A DNA stretch of 64,000 nucleotides from Liriodendron chinense (GCA_003013855.2 PVNU02000949.1:620001-684000), one strand, 5' to 3'. Positions 48,060-60,250 are shown, counted from the first letter of the stretch. Notes: generated by a model from the sequence alone, not told the origin. Made by a program: numbers and translations.

Positions 48060-49970
48060 TTATGGGGACGCGGATTGCGAGGTGATCCTGCCACGACCGA
48101 CCTCCGCAGTAGGAGGACTACGTGGGGTCCCACCGTGATTTATGTGATTTATCCAGGCCGTCCATTCATTTTTGTAGCTGATTTTAGGTCGTTAGTCCAA
48201 TCTTCCTCATTCTTGCACTGGAATACGGTCCATCTGAGCGTTGGATCTGCCTCATTCTTTGGCCACATGCCTTATAATAATCTCATAAGAAAATGAAAGG
48301 ACGTCGTGGATAAACAAATACATCATGGTGGGCCCCTACACAGATCAGATGGACGCAATCCGCGTCCCATCTGTGCGACCTTATCAACAGGTTGGATGAC
48401 CAATAAACATCACTGTGTGGCTCCTGGCAATGTTTCCACGTGTAGACGACTTTAGTTTCCTATGGCATGGTCCAATTAATCTTTGGACTTGTAGGGGGAA
48501 AATTGGATGAACGGCGTGGATTAAACACATATATCACGGCGAACCCCACATATTCCCGCCACCACGGATGTATGGTCAGCTGCAATCCGCAGTCCGTGTC
48601 CCAGAGGGAGATGGAAAAAGAGGTTGGAGCGGACTAGGCACGAATCACCCATGACTATGAGTGCCGGGCGCACCTTGGTATATGTATTGTTTATCCAAGC
48701 CGTACATCTGTTTTTTCAGCTCATTATAGGGTAGCAGGCCAAAAATGAAGCAGATTCAATTATCGAGTGGGCCAATCCACTGGAAACAATGGAAGTTGGC
48801 TATTATAATCTTCTTATGGGCCACAAAAGGTTTTCATAAGCTGATTTATTTATTTTAACCTTCATCAAGTTCTTTTTGACCTTATTAGTGGGTTGGATGG
48901 AAAACAAACATTATGGTGGGCCCTGGGAAGTTTTTAATGGTGCGCGTTCAATCAGCACTGTTTCCTATGGTATGGTCCACCTTTAGGGGTGTGAATGGGC
49001 CAAGGACAGGCCTGAAAAATCAGAATTTTGAACAAGCCCAGCCCAAATACCTGGCCCTATACGGTTCAAAATCCAGGCCAAGACTTACCCAGGCCTGGCC
49101 CGTTGACAGCCCTATCCATCTTAGGTTTGACTTTGCTTCATTTTTACTCCCATTCCCTAAAATGAGATGGGAAAATGGATGTACGGTGTGGATATACAAT
49201 ATTACACACATCAGGGTGAGCACCACCGTGAAGGGTCACCGTGCTCGGTGAGGCCGGACTCGCATGCAATCGGCGTCTAAGAGAAGTTTCCGTTTCGGAC
49301 TCAGATCCGGTATAACGACTAGCGCGGATTTCCCGCGGAAGTCTTGAGAAATTCACCCCGTCCATCTCTCCGTTTTGTGAGATCATTTTAGTATATACGA
49401 CAACCCAAAAAAAAAATAAAAATCAAAGACGTGGATCCAAAACTGAAGTCGGCCAAACGACAGAAAACAGTGGGGATTAAATGACCATAGATTTTGCTCA
49501 CTCATTTCAGGCATGAGACAAAATATAATAATAATAAATAAAATGAGATGATCCAAATTTCAGGTGTGCCTGCACTGTTGAAACATTCCCAGCCGACCGT
49601 GATGTTTGTATGCCAACTGTTAATCTGCTAATAAGGTTATTACCATAGCTTTTGTAGCTCTCACAAAGTTTTCATTGTGGGCTTGAGAAATTGATGGACG
49701 GAGTGGACTTGTCACGGTATCATTGTGGACCCACCTAACTTCAAACCAGCTGAGGCTGGTGGACTAGTGATCTTTGGCCGGTCAAACTATTGTGTCGACT
49801 ATTGATTTTTCTTGATCGTAGGCTTGTTATGGTCCATCCTTGCCATGAAAGCTTCCACGACCCACTCTACATCAGCTTTGGATATGCTTCAAATTTGGGA
49901 TCAACCCCTAAAAGGAGTTGAAAACCAGTTGTTTACTCAGTACAATGAAAGAGTACTGAGTAACTCAGCA
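48060..49970. repeat. Cluster of foldback MITE-like elements
   Basis: 48063-48368 has inverted ends GGGACGCGGATTGCG and CGCAATCCGCGTCCC. 48369-48602 is a further half-element ending GCAATCCGCAGTCCGTGTCCC. 48640-49235 is another palindrome, with arms TATGTATTGTTTATCCAAGCC and GGTGTGGATATACAATATTAC. 49240-49970 has looser modules. No gene. Confidence 0.6.
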
Positions 49971-51849
49971 CCAACCGTGAGCGTTGGCCTCATTTGCCGT
50001 TGACGGTGAGATTAGTTGAAAAATCACAAGATTATAAGGCAAAATAACTACGTTTCATACCTAAGTTACTTTTACAAGGATTGATGCTTACCAAACTAAA
50101 GTAAAAATAGTATCTACTTAACGTAAGAGCTGAACTAACATATTTGGTGGTATCGAATAGGGCCCTTGGGAACGTGTGCTGTGTGGTCCATACCACAAGA
50201 AACTGTAACGATTGAGGGCCCGCAAATATAGAAGTGTTGTATCTGGATGGTATTTGTTCCTTCAGATTTTCCAAGGACTAACAAGTCTACTGCAGTACCG
50301 TAGCCCTTCACGCGTGGTTACCGTACATTGATGTATATATTATGATTCCAAGCGACGGTCCATTTCTCCGTTCAGTTTATATAGTATCCAACAAATGAAA
50401 CATATCCAACTACAGGGTGGACCATCCCTCAGGACACAGTGTTGATTCACCAGTAATAGCCCGCATTACTTTTGGGTCAAGCCTATGTTTGTTCTATCCA
50501 TTAACCTTGGCTTATGTTACTTTATCCATGGATTGAATGGTAAATAAATACAACAAACTTGTGGGGTTGTGCACTGGCATGTTATTAGTGGTAGTCTCAT
50601 GGCATGGCCCAACAGACAATTGAGTCTACCTCTTTCGTTGGGGTAATGACCGACTATGAACTGAAAAAAAAAAAAAAAAAAAAAACAAATGAATGTAGAT
50701 GCATTAGATGCATCATAAATACGTCAACATATGGCTCGATAGAAAGTATATGCTACGGGCCACACCATCTTCGAGAAGGTGGAGGTCTGACCTAATCCCC
50801 AATTGGCATGCACTATCCAGGTCTATTGTATGAGCCTGATCGTTTGCTCAACTTCAACAGGATTTTCCTGTTTGCTTGCCACTGGATTGATCCAGCTTAG
50901 CAGTGACATTGTCAGCACTACTGCATTTAATGCAGTCAGTATTGACATATGCTGAGCTGGACCAATAAGACATCAGCAAACAAGAAGATCCTATTGACGA
51001 CAAGCAGATGACCTGAATTCCTACTGCATGACCCATTGGGGTGGCAAGATTTGTTGCGAGCAGAATGCAAGTATGATAAATATGATTCTCCGGACTGTTC
51101 TGTGACAGGACATCGATGACTAATGAGAACTACACCAGAATAAGGCTCCGGCTGCCTCCCAACCCAGACATTTCATTCATACATTTCTACTTATGTGAAC
51201 AATACAATCCATTGGACCCTCCCCCACCGTTTTGCAGCCATATAACCCTATGACATTACTTGGAAGTAGTTGAAATGGCACCCCCTGCAAGGCAAAGGAA
51301 AGTACGATTGGCCAGCGCAGGCGACGTATGCTCCACCCTGTACGTCAACGGGGCTTATGCCCACTCGTAGATCGTCCAGGAGATGGTCCAATCTTGTAAT
51401 TTTTGCCAGGTCAAGCCAGAATAGTGTAGTACACTGGGACAGCTAGGCGGATGGATAGAGTGCTCTTGGATGTGTTTGCAGATCAGAGAGCCCCGACGAT
51501 TGGGCAAAGAAAGAGGGGCCTCTGGAAGGACACAATGAAGCACATTGTCGATAGGCTGCATAGAGGTCTCAGCCAATAACGTGACAAACAAGGTTCGCAG
51601 TCGCACACTGAAGAAAGTGCTTCGCGAGATACGTGCAATGCTCGACATGGCCGGATTTACTATGTTGCACCTCTATTGCATTCATCTATACCTGACATGT
51701 ACTCACAGTTGCATCCGTACGCATGGCATATTCGAAGTAAGAGAATCGACGTGCTAGATGACATTGCGTGTACTGTACTCAGTGATGGCGCTCCTGAGAG
51801 CACGAATGAGGATACTTCAGTTTGCTGACGACAGTTGCATGGACGGAAA
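49971..51849. other. Intergenic, unexplained
   Basis: 50300-50650 contains module scraps and an A run (50664-50685). 51270-51850 has several overlapping 60-100 codon frames, for example starting MAPPARQRKVRLASAGDV at 51274. All are interrupted and none resembles a family I know. It could be a decayed exon or mobile-element fragment. Confidence 0.3.
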
Positions 51850-52085
51850 AAGCCCCGCTTCTAAAATCAGATTGATTGACTATCCTAGCCTCTGATTATG
51901 GACACAATGCATCCTAAACTAAGATTTTCATATAGGCTCAATTCCAATTATCTAAATTAAAGTACTAGTCCCTATTTATTGCATAACTATATATAGAGCA
52001 AAAGGATAATAACAACAGAAAACTTCTGAGTAATTGTGAATTCTTTTGTTCGCAACAACCATAGCTCATTTTATTAGTAATTACT
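51850..52085. repeat. Second copy of the F-box gene's downstream flank
   Basis: Strings TCTAAAATCAGA, TTGTGGACACA / TTATGGACACA, AAAGGATAATAA, GTGAATTCTTTTG and CATAGCTCATTTTA occur in the same order and strand as at 44725-44930, the sequence just beyond the F-box stop codon. No F-box coding sequence follows beyond 52085. Confidence 0.65.
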
Positions 52086-52439
52086 AGACTCACATAGTTA
52101 TACATGATACATTACACTTATAAGGGAGATTTGCATGATCGACTACCCAAATCTCCTGTGATACGAAATCTTACATAAGGCCACCACCTCTTAAAGCCTA
52201 TTAAAGTTACATTCGACGAAGAGCTTTGAACCCACACAAAACACAATCTCTCATATATAGTGTAATGTTTCTTATCTTAGTTTAGATTCCTTCACTTTTG
52301 TCTAGCAACGCTAAAGAACATCTGAAGTTTCTAATAGCTTAGATTGATACTGTCCAGTACCATCATTGTAGTATGCTTAAGAGTAGTATAAATATACATG
52401 ACCTATTTGAAAGTACGTCGGTAGTCTAACACGACACTT

Positions 52440-54480
52440 CATATGTGCGGAAGCTTAAAGAGCAACTAGAATTATGACTAAATCCTATAGGAGGGGGTGA
52501 TTAGGACCTTTTGAAATTCTTTTCGCCTATTTACACAATTTAACAAATTAAGCAAGAACACTTCAGCCTCCAAGCCTAAGTGGGTCTAATCACAAGACTA
52601 GTATATGGTTTAAGCAATAAACAACCCAGTCTTAAGCATGCATAGATAATCAAATGATTTAACTAATGAAGCTCCTAATCTATGCAACCAATGTAAACTT
52701 ATAAGAATGGATCAATGAGCTCAAGTCTACATACTAGTGAAAGTACATCTTGTGTGTGGATGCTTATCTAGTGCCTAGCATATATTCCTATTAGTATTCA
52801 TAATTAAACAATTAAACATACAATACTAAGATATCAATGTGCTCAATTCAATCACAAACATAAGCATCTATAGTGGTTCGACTTTGGGTCTACTCCACTC
52901 CCGGTTCAAGTACTCAACTCATTTGAGCACACCGGCATTCACGATCGGAGGTTTTAAATGAGGTTCACCTCTCAACCTTTACACGGAGGTTTTACCAGTT
53001 CACCTCTCAACCATAATCGAAGTTTTGGACAAAGAGCTAACTCTCAACCCAAACGGAGTTTTGAACATAGGCTAACTCTCAACCCGACGCACGTTCACTC
53101 TTGTGTCGGAGGCTCCCCTTTGGAGACTTTGTTTAGGCCCGGCTAACAGGCCAAAGAGTGCCAAACAACCCCTAGTCTTTAGGCCGACAAATGGGCCAAG
53201 GAACGGCCAACGTCCCTAGTACGAGTTTGAGAAAAAAACTCTACACTTAACTCCCACAGGGAATTGAGTGGATGTACTCTCAATAAAGATAACCTTACTT
53301 ATTGGATGAGCTCCTTGTTCAGCGTCGATTCGTGTTGCTTGATCTCCGCTCTCCCGTGCTTCAATCAACTTCCCTTGTTCCCACGATCGTGTTGTCGTTG
53401 TGTCGCCAATGCTCAGTTACACTCGATCAATCACTTTGCTTGTGATGCTTTTGAGATGCCCAAGGTGATAGGAGGGTAGGTTTTAGAGCTCTACAACTAT
53501 TAGGAATGGGTTGCGTAGAGTTTCTCTCCTACAACGGTCTCATCTTAGAATTTTGGATAAGGATATGCCTATCAAGGAAGATCCAAACTCTAGAGATCAA
53601 GAGGGGATGAAGGTCATCTTCTTCATGAGCTTGGAATGCTCCAATCTTGTGTTAAAGCACAAGGAAGATGCCTTGCATAGGTTGGGAATGAGTCTCAAAT
53701 GGTCTCCAACAATGGAAGCTTCACTCTTCTCAAAATCCCTCTCCTTGCTCCCTAAAATGAGCCAAGCCCCTTTATAAATGGTGTTCAAACGGACAAAAAA
53801 GGGCAGAAAATGGCTACTTCCGACCTGTCCTGACCGATCCCGACCGGTCGGCCAACAGCCGGAAAGAGACAGTGAGCTTACTGTCTGGAGGGGGGTCTGT
53901 TCGACCGGTCGTGACCGGTCGGACCAGACTTGCCGATCGGTCAAGACCGGTCGGCCCAAGGGCCTGTGAACACAACAGGGCTGCTGTTCAATCTGGGACC
54001 CAGTCCGACCGGTCTTGACCGGTTGGTCCGGTCCAGCCGACCGGCCGGGACTGGTCGGACATGCCTGGGTTCAGCTCATTTGATTGCTGACCCACCTATT
54101 TCACAACCCACTCACATTGGCCAAGATTTGGATGGTCTTTTAGTACACCTAGGGCCAATCTATGATGACTAAAGGTTTCCAAATATGGTCAAGGTCATCA
54201 AAGATGTTAAGGGTTAAATTTTGGTCAAGGTTAAGGCACACCAAGGCATCACTTTTCTTCTTCCTTAATGCAGCAGGGCCACTTGAGTCTTCGGTCTTCG
54301 TCTTCATTGAGCTCAACCGACACTAGACTCACTAACCTAAGTGATTGACAAACAAGGTGCACTAGTATGCCACAGAAAAGTGCACTAACACTATTCTCAT
54401 CAGATCCTTTCATCAACTGAGTACTTACTTGGAAGATTAGACCATCGGTCACATCCTACTGACACTATTTTTTTTTTTGC
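52440..54480. mobile_element. Probable LTR-retroelement remnant
   Basis: Non-coding. ATGCGGAAGCTTA-like and ATCCTATAGGAGGGGGTGATTAGGAC strings near 52445-52510 and GATGAGAATAGTG in reverse complement near 54400 are reminiscent of plant copia elements. The repeated 'AACTCTCAACC...GGAG/GTTTT' phrases at 52950-53100 form a loose tandem. I could not place LTR ends, so the class is a guess. Confidence 0.35.
53830..54060. repeat. Cluster of GACCGGTC palindromes
   Basis: Five exact GACCGGTC octamers (near 53851, 53903, 53913, 53945 and 54007) plus GACCGGTT, GACCGGCC and other one-base variants within ~230 bp, mostly in the context CCGACCGGTCGG. Confidence 0.85.
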
Positions 54481-54489
54481 TCCATATTT

Positions 54490-55620
54490 AGAATTTAGGT
54501 TTTGTTGTGTGATATGCTTGAGAACATGTTTGTTGAAACTTCTCTATGAAATCATGAATTCGTACAATGTTCCTAGATGTGTTTACGTTGAATTCTTCGA
54601 TTGTTATGGACCGTAATTTATGTCAAGTGATGGTATACATGCTTATGTGAGAATTATGTGAAATCTATGCTTAGTTTATGATTCCTACATGCTTATGATG
54701 AACATGATGAATAATATGTTGTATGATATAAGATTACGTATATGGATGTTACGTTAATGAACGCCCATTTTCACCCTACACTGATGTAATCGTTTGATGT
54801 AAAGAGATGAAGCCCGTATGTGCCATATTGTTTAGTGTTAAGTGTTGGCATTATTGAGTATGCATTGTTGGTTGTTTATGCCGTGATGTTGAGTTTGGCA
54901 CTACCATGTGCATTGTTGGATACGTGCCAATGGATCCTTGTTGATACGTTACCTGTGATGGATCCATTGAAGAATAGAATTGATGAATATGTGAAGTTTC
55001 ATGAGCTAGGGTTGGTGGTATGGGACACTAAGCCTGAGCTTATGGCCTATGCTGGGTGACGAGCCCCCCATAGTGACCTTGAGCTTCCTTGAACTAATTG
55101 GGGTAAGGAGTGGTCATTAGCAGTAAACATCATTTAATTGGCTGGATGTTAAACTACTTAATTAAAGGTGAAACTAATCATGCATCCATTGGACCCGACC
55201 TGGTGGGTCAGCCCTGCGGGTGCTACAGTGCTAGCTTGTGGTAGGGGGATGGGTGACCATCACCTCCATTAGCTGGGTTTATTGACATGAAGTTGTAGAG
55301 TTATCCGCTTCATCGTGGACTCTGGTGACTAGTGACTAGTGAGAAGAGTTTGAATAAGTCTCGTCTCATTTAGTCAGGGTGCCTTAGCCAAAGCATGCAT
55401 ATCATGCATTGCATTAAATAAGATTTTCTCATGTATGTTTTGATTGTGTATGATTATGTTTGGATATTATTTTGCTAATTTTAGGGGGTAACCCTCACTG
55501 AATTGATCACAAGCAACTCACTCCCTCCTGGGACGGTGTTATAAAACACCACCAGCTTGTTGCAAGTGACGATCCATTGGACGAACCCGACTTACAGGTT
55601 GAAGAATATGAAGTTTTATA
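54490..55620 (+). mobile_element. Old LTR fragment related to the 2.8 kb LTR family
   Basis: The stretch CTCTGGTGACTAGTG...CAGGGTGCCTTAGCC...GCATGCATATCATGCATTGCATTA (55320-55410) matches, in order, the sense strand of the LTRs at 35007 and 39783. CCCATAGTGACC near 55068 also matches. Ends are not found and similarity is patchy. Confidence 0.5.
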
Positions 55621-56667
55621 ACTCAACTCACTGAGCCAATGTGTTGAGTCATGCCGAGTCGACTCGCTGGTAAAAAACTTAGCCAACCTACCTAGTCAAG
55701 CTAAAACCCAAGCCTACCCAAAACCAAGTCCAAAGCCGAAAACATAGGCCCACCAGAGTTCTAATGGTGAGATAACAAATGAACCACACAAAAGCCAGAG
55801 CTCCTACATGCTTATGGGAGGCATCCTGCCAAAGTAGAGATTGGTAGGTGGCTCAGACGATGGGTCATCGCCACCTGCCATGTGCCACGCCTTTGGCAGG
55901 GCGCCTTAAAAGCATGTGAGACTCCCCTTTTTCCAATCTCAAACATGTGGGAGTTGTAAAAAGTCCCCTATGCCGCTTGGTCCCAAAATTACCCTTTTAC
56001 CAACCCATCTAACCATCCAGATTGCTCTATGTGGCAATATGAAATTCCAGCCATTACACTCTATTTTAACCCTGGATTCACAAATTACCAGAAAATCAGG
56101 CTATAGCCCCCTTTCCTTAACATTTGATCCATCCACAAATCCAAGAAGCCTCCCATCCCTTTTCATTTCCAACTTAAACCCTCTAAGCATCCCTCCACCA
56201 AGGAAAGGAAGGAGTAGGAAGCCAAGCTCGAGCTGAGTCGATCCTACCTAGCTCGATCCCTAGCTTCCTAAATAACCCAAGTTCCAATCTAAGTCACTCA
56301 ACCCAACCCTTGTGATACCATTGTTCATCCAATTATCCAATTCATAAGGAAATCTCGTTTCAACCCCAACATCAACATTGTGCAACACTTATTCACTTCT
56401 CAACTCCATGCTTAATTCATTGCATTGCATTAACCAACTAGTCGACTCGTGAGTACGCTTTATGGCTTGACGATATAATTGGATCATGCTCATCAGAAAC
56501 CTAGTCAATTAGTCCATATATTGCCATAAACATTGTATCATATACATCGCTCAACACTTGATCAGTTCAAGCGTATGCTCTGTGGTTTGTTGATTTAATT
56601 GGAACTTGCCCATCAGAAAGTTAGTCAATCGAATCCACTTTATTATCATTTCAAAGACACGGATCCA

Positions 56668-56669
<2 letters not shown>
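55621..56669. other. Intergenic, nothing recognised
   Basis: No module, LTR end or family-like frame. The 106-codon frame at 55916-56236 is Pro/Ser-rich, without homology that I recognise, and is probably chance. Confidence 0.35.

Positions 56670-56710
<41 letters not shown>
56670..56710. repeat. (CA)n microsatellite
   Basis: About 20 uninterrupted CA repeats. Confidence 0.95.
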
Positions 56711-56712
<2 letters not shown>

Positions 56713-56724
56713 GAAATGGTTCTA

Positions 56725-57123
56725 TGAGGTCGACCTCATGGTAAGTTCCCATGAGGTCGAGCTGTGTGGGCCCCACCGTGATGTGGATCGGACATCTACT
56801 CCATCGGTCAGATGCACCATTCTGTGGTGGGCCAAGGTCTTAAAAATATCCATGACTTAGGTGGGCCACACCACAGACAACAGTTAGGAGGGGTTATTCG
56901 CCCATTAAAACCTTCATGATCTTTGATTGGGCCCACCGAGATGTGGTTCACAAATCCAGACCATCTATTATGTGTGTTCCACTTGTAAGAGGGGTTATAC
57001 CAGGTTTCAGGCACATGGAAAATTCAGGTGGGCCTCACTAAATGATTTTAGATATTTTAGGCATGTCTTCACATTTAGATGTTATGGCCCACATGAGTTT
57101 CCTATACGGCTGATTTTTGGAGT
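56725..57123. repeat. Left half of a foldback element cut by the CACTA transposon
   Basis: Module order GTGGGCCCCACCGTGATG, then TGGGCCACACCACAGACAAC, then ATGTTATGGCCCACATGAG, stopping at the CACTA end. A mirror arm is missing on this side, so it probably continues beyond the transposon, outside the window. Confidence 0.5.
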
Positions 57124-57139
57124 CACTACAAGAAATTTC

Positions 57140-57600
57140 ATTTTTACCGACGAATAATTTCGTCGGTAATCAGTAAAATTTCGTCGGGAAAGCTTTTTCC
57201 CGACGAAATTTTTCGCGGCTAACATCGTCGCAGAAAGATAATTTTTCGTAGGTAATAATTGACCCATTACCGACGAAATTATTCGTCGGCCAAACATATG
57301 AATTTTGTCGGGATTGAAAATGATACGTCGGTGAAAAAACTTTTACCGACGAAATAATGCGTAGGTAAAAACACGTTAAAACTTTTACCGACGAAATATT
57401 TCGTCGGTAAAAGCAAGGAAAAACTTTTTACCGACGAAATAATGCGTAGGTAAAAACATGATAAAACTTTTACCGACGGAATAATTCGTCGGTAAAAGCA
57501 TGTAAGAACTTTTCCCGACGAAATATTTCGTCGGTAAAAAGCTTTTACATACCTTTACCGACGAATTATTTCGTCGGTAAAAGTTTTTCCTGTCTCGGTT
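57140..57600. repeat. CACTA subterminal palindromic repeats
   Basis: About nine copies of TTTTACCGACGAAAT or its complement ATTTCGTCGGTAAAA, mostly paired head-to-head around AATAATT or AATATT, with variants ATAATGCGTAGGTAAAA. Subterminal motif arrays of this type are the known binding sites of the smaller CACTA transposition protein. Confidence 0.9.
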
Positions 57601-57804
57601 CCATTTGTTTTCAAAATTCAGAAAAATTCCTGATATACACCTGTAAAAAAATCTATACATTTTGAATCCTATTCACATCCACAAACATACAAATAAACAA
57701 AAACTACATCAATACACAAATAATCCATTCCACATCCACAAACAAACAATATTCATCCACACACAAATACATACAAGTTAAAAGTCGTATATTAAAAAAA
57801 ATAA

Positions 57805-59460
57805 TCAGGAAGATGAAGGCGGAGGTGGCGGAGGTGGCAGGGCATTGGCGCCAAGGCGTGCAGCGAGAGCTTGAAACATCTCCTGCATCCGTCGCTCATG
57901 CTCCTGCCGCAACTCCTCCATCCTCCTCTCCTGCTGCTCCCGTCGCCTCTCCTCCTCCTCCCTCTACCTCTCCAGCTGCTCCCGAATCCCATCGACGACG
58001 ACCCGTAACTGCTGAACCTCTCTCTCTGCAATGTCAGCTCGGCGTTGAGCGCTCTCACCAGCTACGGATCGGCTGGAGCCAGCTCTAGTTTGTGCCATGA
58101 GCTTAGCACCATGGCCAAGCCCATGCACATATCCAGAACGGGTGCCAAGCACCTCGCTCAGGATTTCTAGCTCACTCCGCTGACTACCATCGGGAGTGGG
58201 CTGACTGCGTATGGTGTCCATCGCCGCCTGTAATGAAAAGATATGAAATTTCATAAAAAATGACATGAATGACATTATTATCAATCAATGCGCAATTAAA
58301 TTTAACAAAGTAAAGATTTTTACCCAATGCTCACTTGCTCTAGGATGAACCCAAGATCCCGTCGCCTGCCGATAGTGAGTCCCTCTGTAGAGGTCTACTG
58401 GTCCAGGCTCCTGGCCGGTGACGGAATCCCGCTGCGCAATCGAAAGGAAAAAAGACTTATAATAAATGCCAATCAAAATAATATATTAACTTAATAATCA
58501 TCAATAATTTCTTACCATGTCGTAACGATATCGTACAAATGACTTTGAATCAGCTACGTGGTTCACTTGTAACTTTTCCCTGTTCGCAGAATTTATTCTG
58601 CTCCTCTTCTGAACACATTATACAAAATACATTTCTATTAATTGCGAAATTAATTGCGAATTTAATTGTTACCGTAAGATATCGTACATGTAAATATTAC
58701 CTGAAAAGCCTCCGACGAAAATCTCTCGCAGAGTATCCGCCAGTCGTCTGTAGTAACGTGTGGCGGTGCGGACTGTACGGCCTCATCGTGTGTCCTGCAC
58801 CGCTTGTACCGCTGGTGCAACTCTCCGCGGTACTCCTTGAATCGCTCTCTAATCATGTCGTCGACGGCATGAGAAATGTAGGGAACATTCAAATCGAATT
58901 CAAATTTATCCTGCAGTTTCGTAAATAATAAATTAAGGCAATAAACTTATTAACAATAGGACTTAACCGTAAATGAACTTTCACAAAAGAAAATTTCAAT
59001 TTACTAAACTTTACCTAAAGGCGCTGACGGATGAGCTGTCGCACATCATCTGTCACGTCAGTCCAACGGGGGGTGGTGGCGGGGATCAGAGATCGGCATA
59101 GGACACCGACCTCAGACGTAAACAATCCGGCACTGTCCCCAACAGGTCTAAGGCAGTCCTGTGGGAACTCTACTGCCACCCTACCCTCACGTGTAAGTCG
59201 CTCTAAAACTAACCCACGCGTGGGTCCACGTCCTCGTCGGCTGGTAGAAGATGCTGCTGCGAAAAGATATATGTAAGTAACAATATAAACAGAAATCACT
59301 AAATAAATGTCTAGACTTACATGCAGTGCCCGGTGTATGCTGAACCGAAGGATCAGATGACTGTGATGCACCGTGCGACGTCGATGCTGTCTGCGTCGCA
59401 TCACGGGTGGAAGGGGTAGATCCAGTGCGCGAACGACCTGATCTCCCACCTGGTGCTATG
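57805..59460 (-). pseudogene. Transposase_24-type (Ptta/En/Spm) CACTA gene, damaged
   Basis: Six exons fit GT-AG rules: 59460-59321, 59256-59015, 58910-58701, 58608-58516, 58431-58324 and 58227-57805. The product has a Ser/Thr/Gly-rich start (APGGRSGRSRTG), a conserved core (GLVLERLTREGRVAVEFPQD; PYISHAVDDMIRERFKEYRG; KRSRINSANREKLQVNHVAD; SVTGQEPGPVDLYRGTHYRQ), a coiled coil rich in Glu/Arg/Gln and a Pro-rich tail. This is the plant Transposase_24 family, probably the partner that binds subterminal repeats. Damage: the expected start codon reads ATA (59460-59458), TAG closes exon 2 (59017-59015), and TAG interrupts the coiled coil (57966-57964). Exon 2 has a tandem CAGCAG acceptor. Confidence 0.8.
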
Positions 59461-59732
59461 ACTGAATATATCTGAAATACAAACTTATAAATTTAAACAA
59501 TGTCAATGCAAGTTTATGAACATCATTGCAGAGTGAATTTGTGCTTATGCTTAGAGAAATGATAAAAATATGATTAGACCATTACACTATAATGCAAGCA
59601 GAATATAATAAAACCGTAAACAGAATATAATAAAACCGTAAACAGAATATAAAAGTTGAAAAATCCATTACACATTGTCATTCTATATTAAATACATATA
59701 TCTCATTGTAATACAAATCAACTTCGGATCAA

Positions 59733-60113
59733 CTATCCGAAATACTCCCTGCGTAAGTTATCGTACGCTGCAGATGTATATTCGATGCTGTATGAAGCAC
59801 TCGACATTGTTACAGCCAACATGCCAGTCACAATAGGAGAAATCTGATCTCTCGGGACTCCATTCAGATGTGCAAGTGATAATGTCGCATCTTCCATACG
59901 AAGTTTTCCGCGCTTATATTCCTCAATCAGGTCCGGAATTTCTTTGAGATTGTATAATCTTTCATCTGAGTCATCGTCTTTCTCCCTACATTTCTCGACC
60001 AAACCGGGTATCTCTCTGGCCCTACCAGAAGAATATAGGGCCGAAAAGTCCATCCGCAACAGCTGATGAAGTATGCTGCGTGCTTCCGCTACGCTCCAGT
60101 TTGTGGAGGACAT
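59733..60113 (-). CDS. Small intact ORF between the two CACTA genes, function unknown
   Basis: 126 codons, uninterrupted, ATG 60113 to TAG 59735-59733, same strand as the flanking transposase genes and ~140 bp from the end of the TNP2-type gene. I recognise no family. The product looks soluble and mostly helical, mildly acidic, without signal peptide or membrane segment. Two similar phrases, REIPGLVEKCREK (about residue 33) and KEIPDLIEEYKRGK (about residue 57), suggest an internal repeat. It could be a separate accessory gene of the transposon or an unspliced exon: a CAG acceptor-like site lies just upstream at ~60131, but no donor is evident at its end. It is undamaged while both neighbours carry stops. 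Confidence 0.5.
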   Translation of the reverse strand: MSSTNWSVAEARSILHQLLRMDFSALYSSGRAREIPGLVEKCREKDDDSDERLYNLKEIPDLIEEYKRGKLRMEDATLSLAHLNGVPRDQISPIVTGMLAVTMSSASYSIEYTSAAYDNLRREYFG

Positions 60114-60250
60114 GATCAGAAAGTGACTTAACTGTAAATGTAGATTATCAACAAGTCAATTCAGGAAAAAAATCATGACTTGTAAAACATATATACATGT
60201 AATAATCAAATTAATCGAATTGAAAAATTACATGTAAATCTTGTATATAT

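Noticed and set aside
51355..51757. ORFs of 97 and 70 codons on opposite strands
   Set aside because: Overlapping, interrupted and unlike any known family. Kept only as unexplained sequence.
53597..54172. Several 60-120 codon ORFs rich in DRS, GRP and TGRD phrases
   Set aside because: The repeated phrases are the GACCGGTC palindrome read in different frames.
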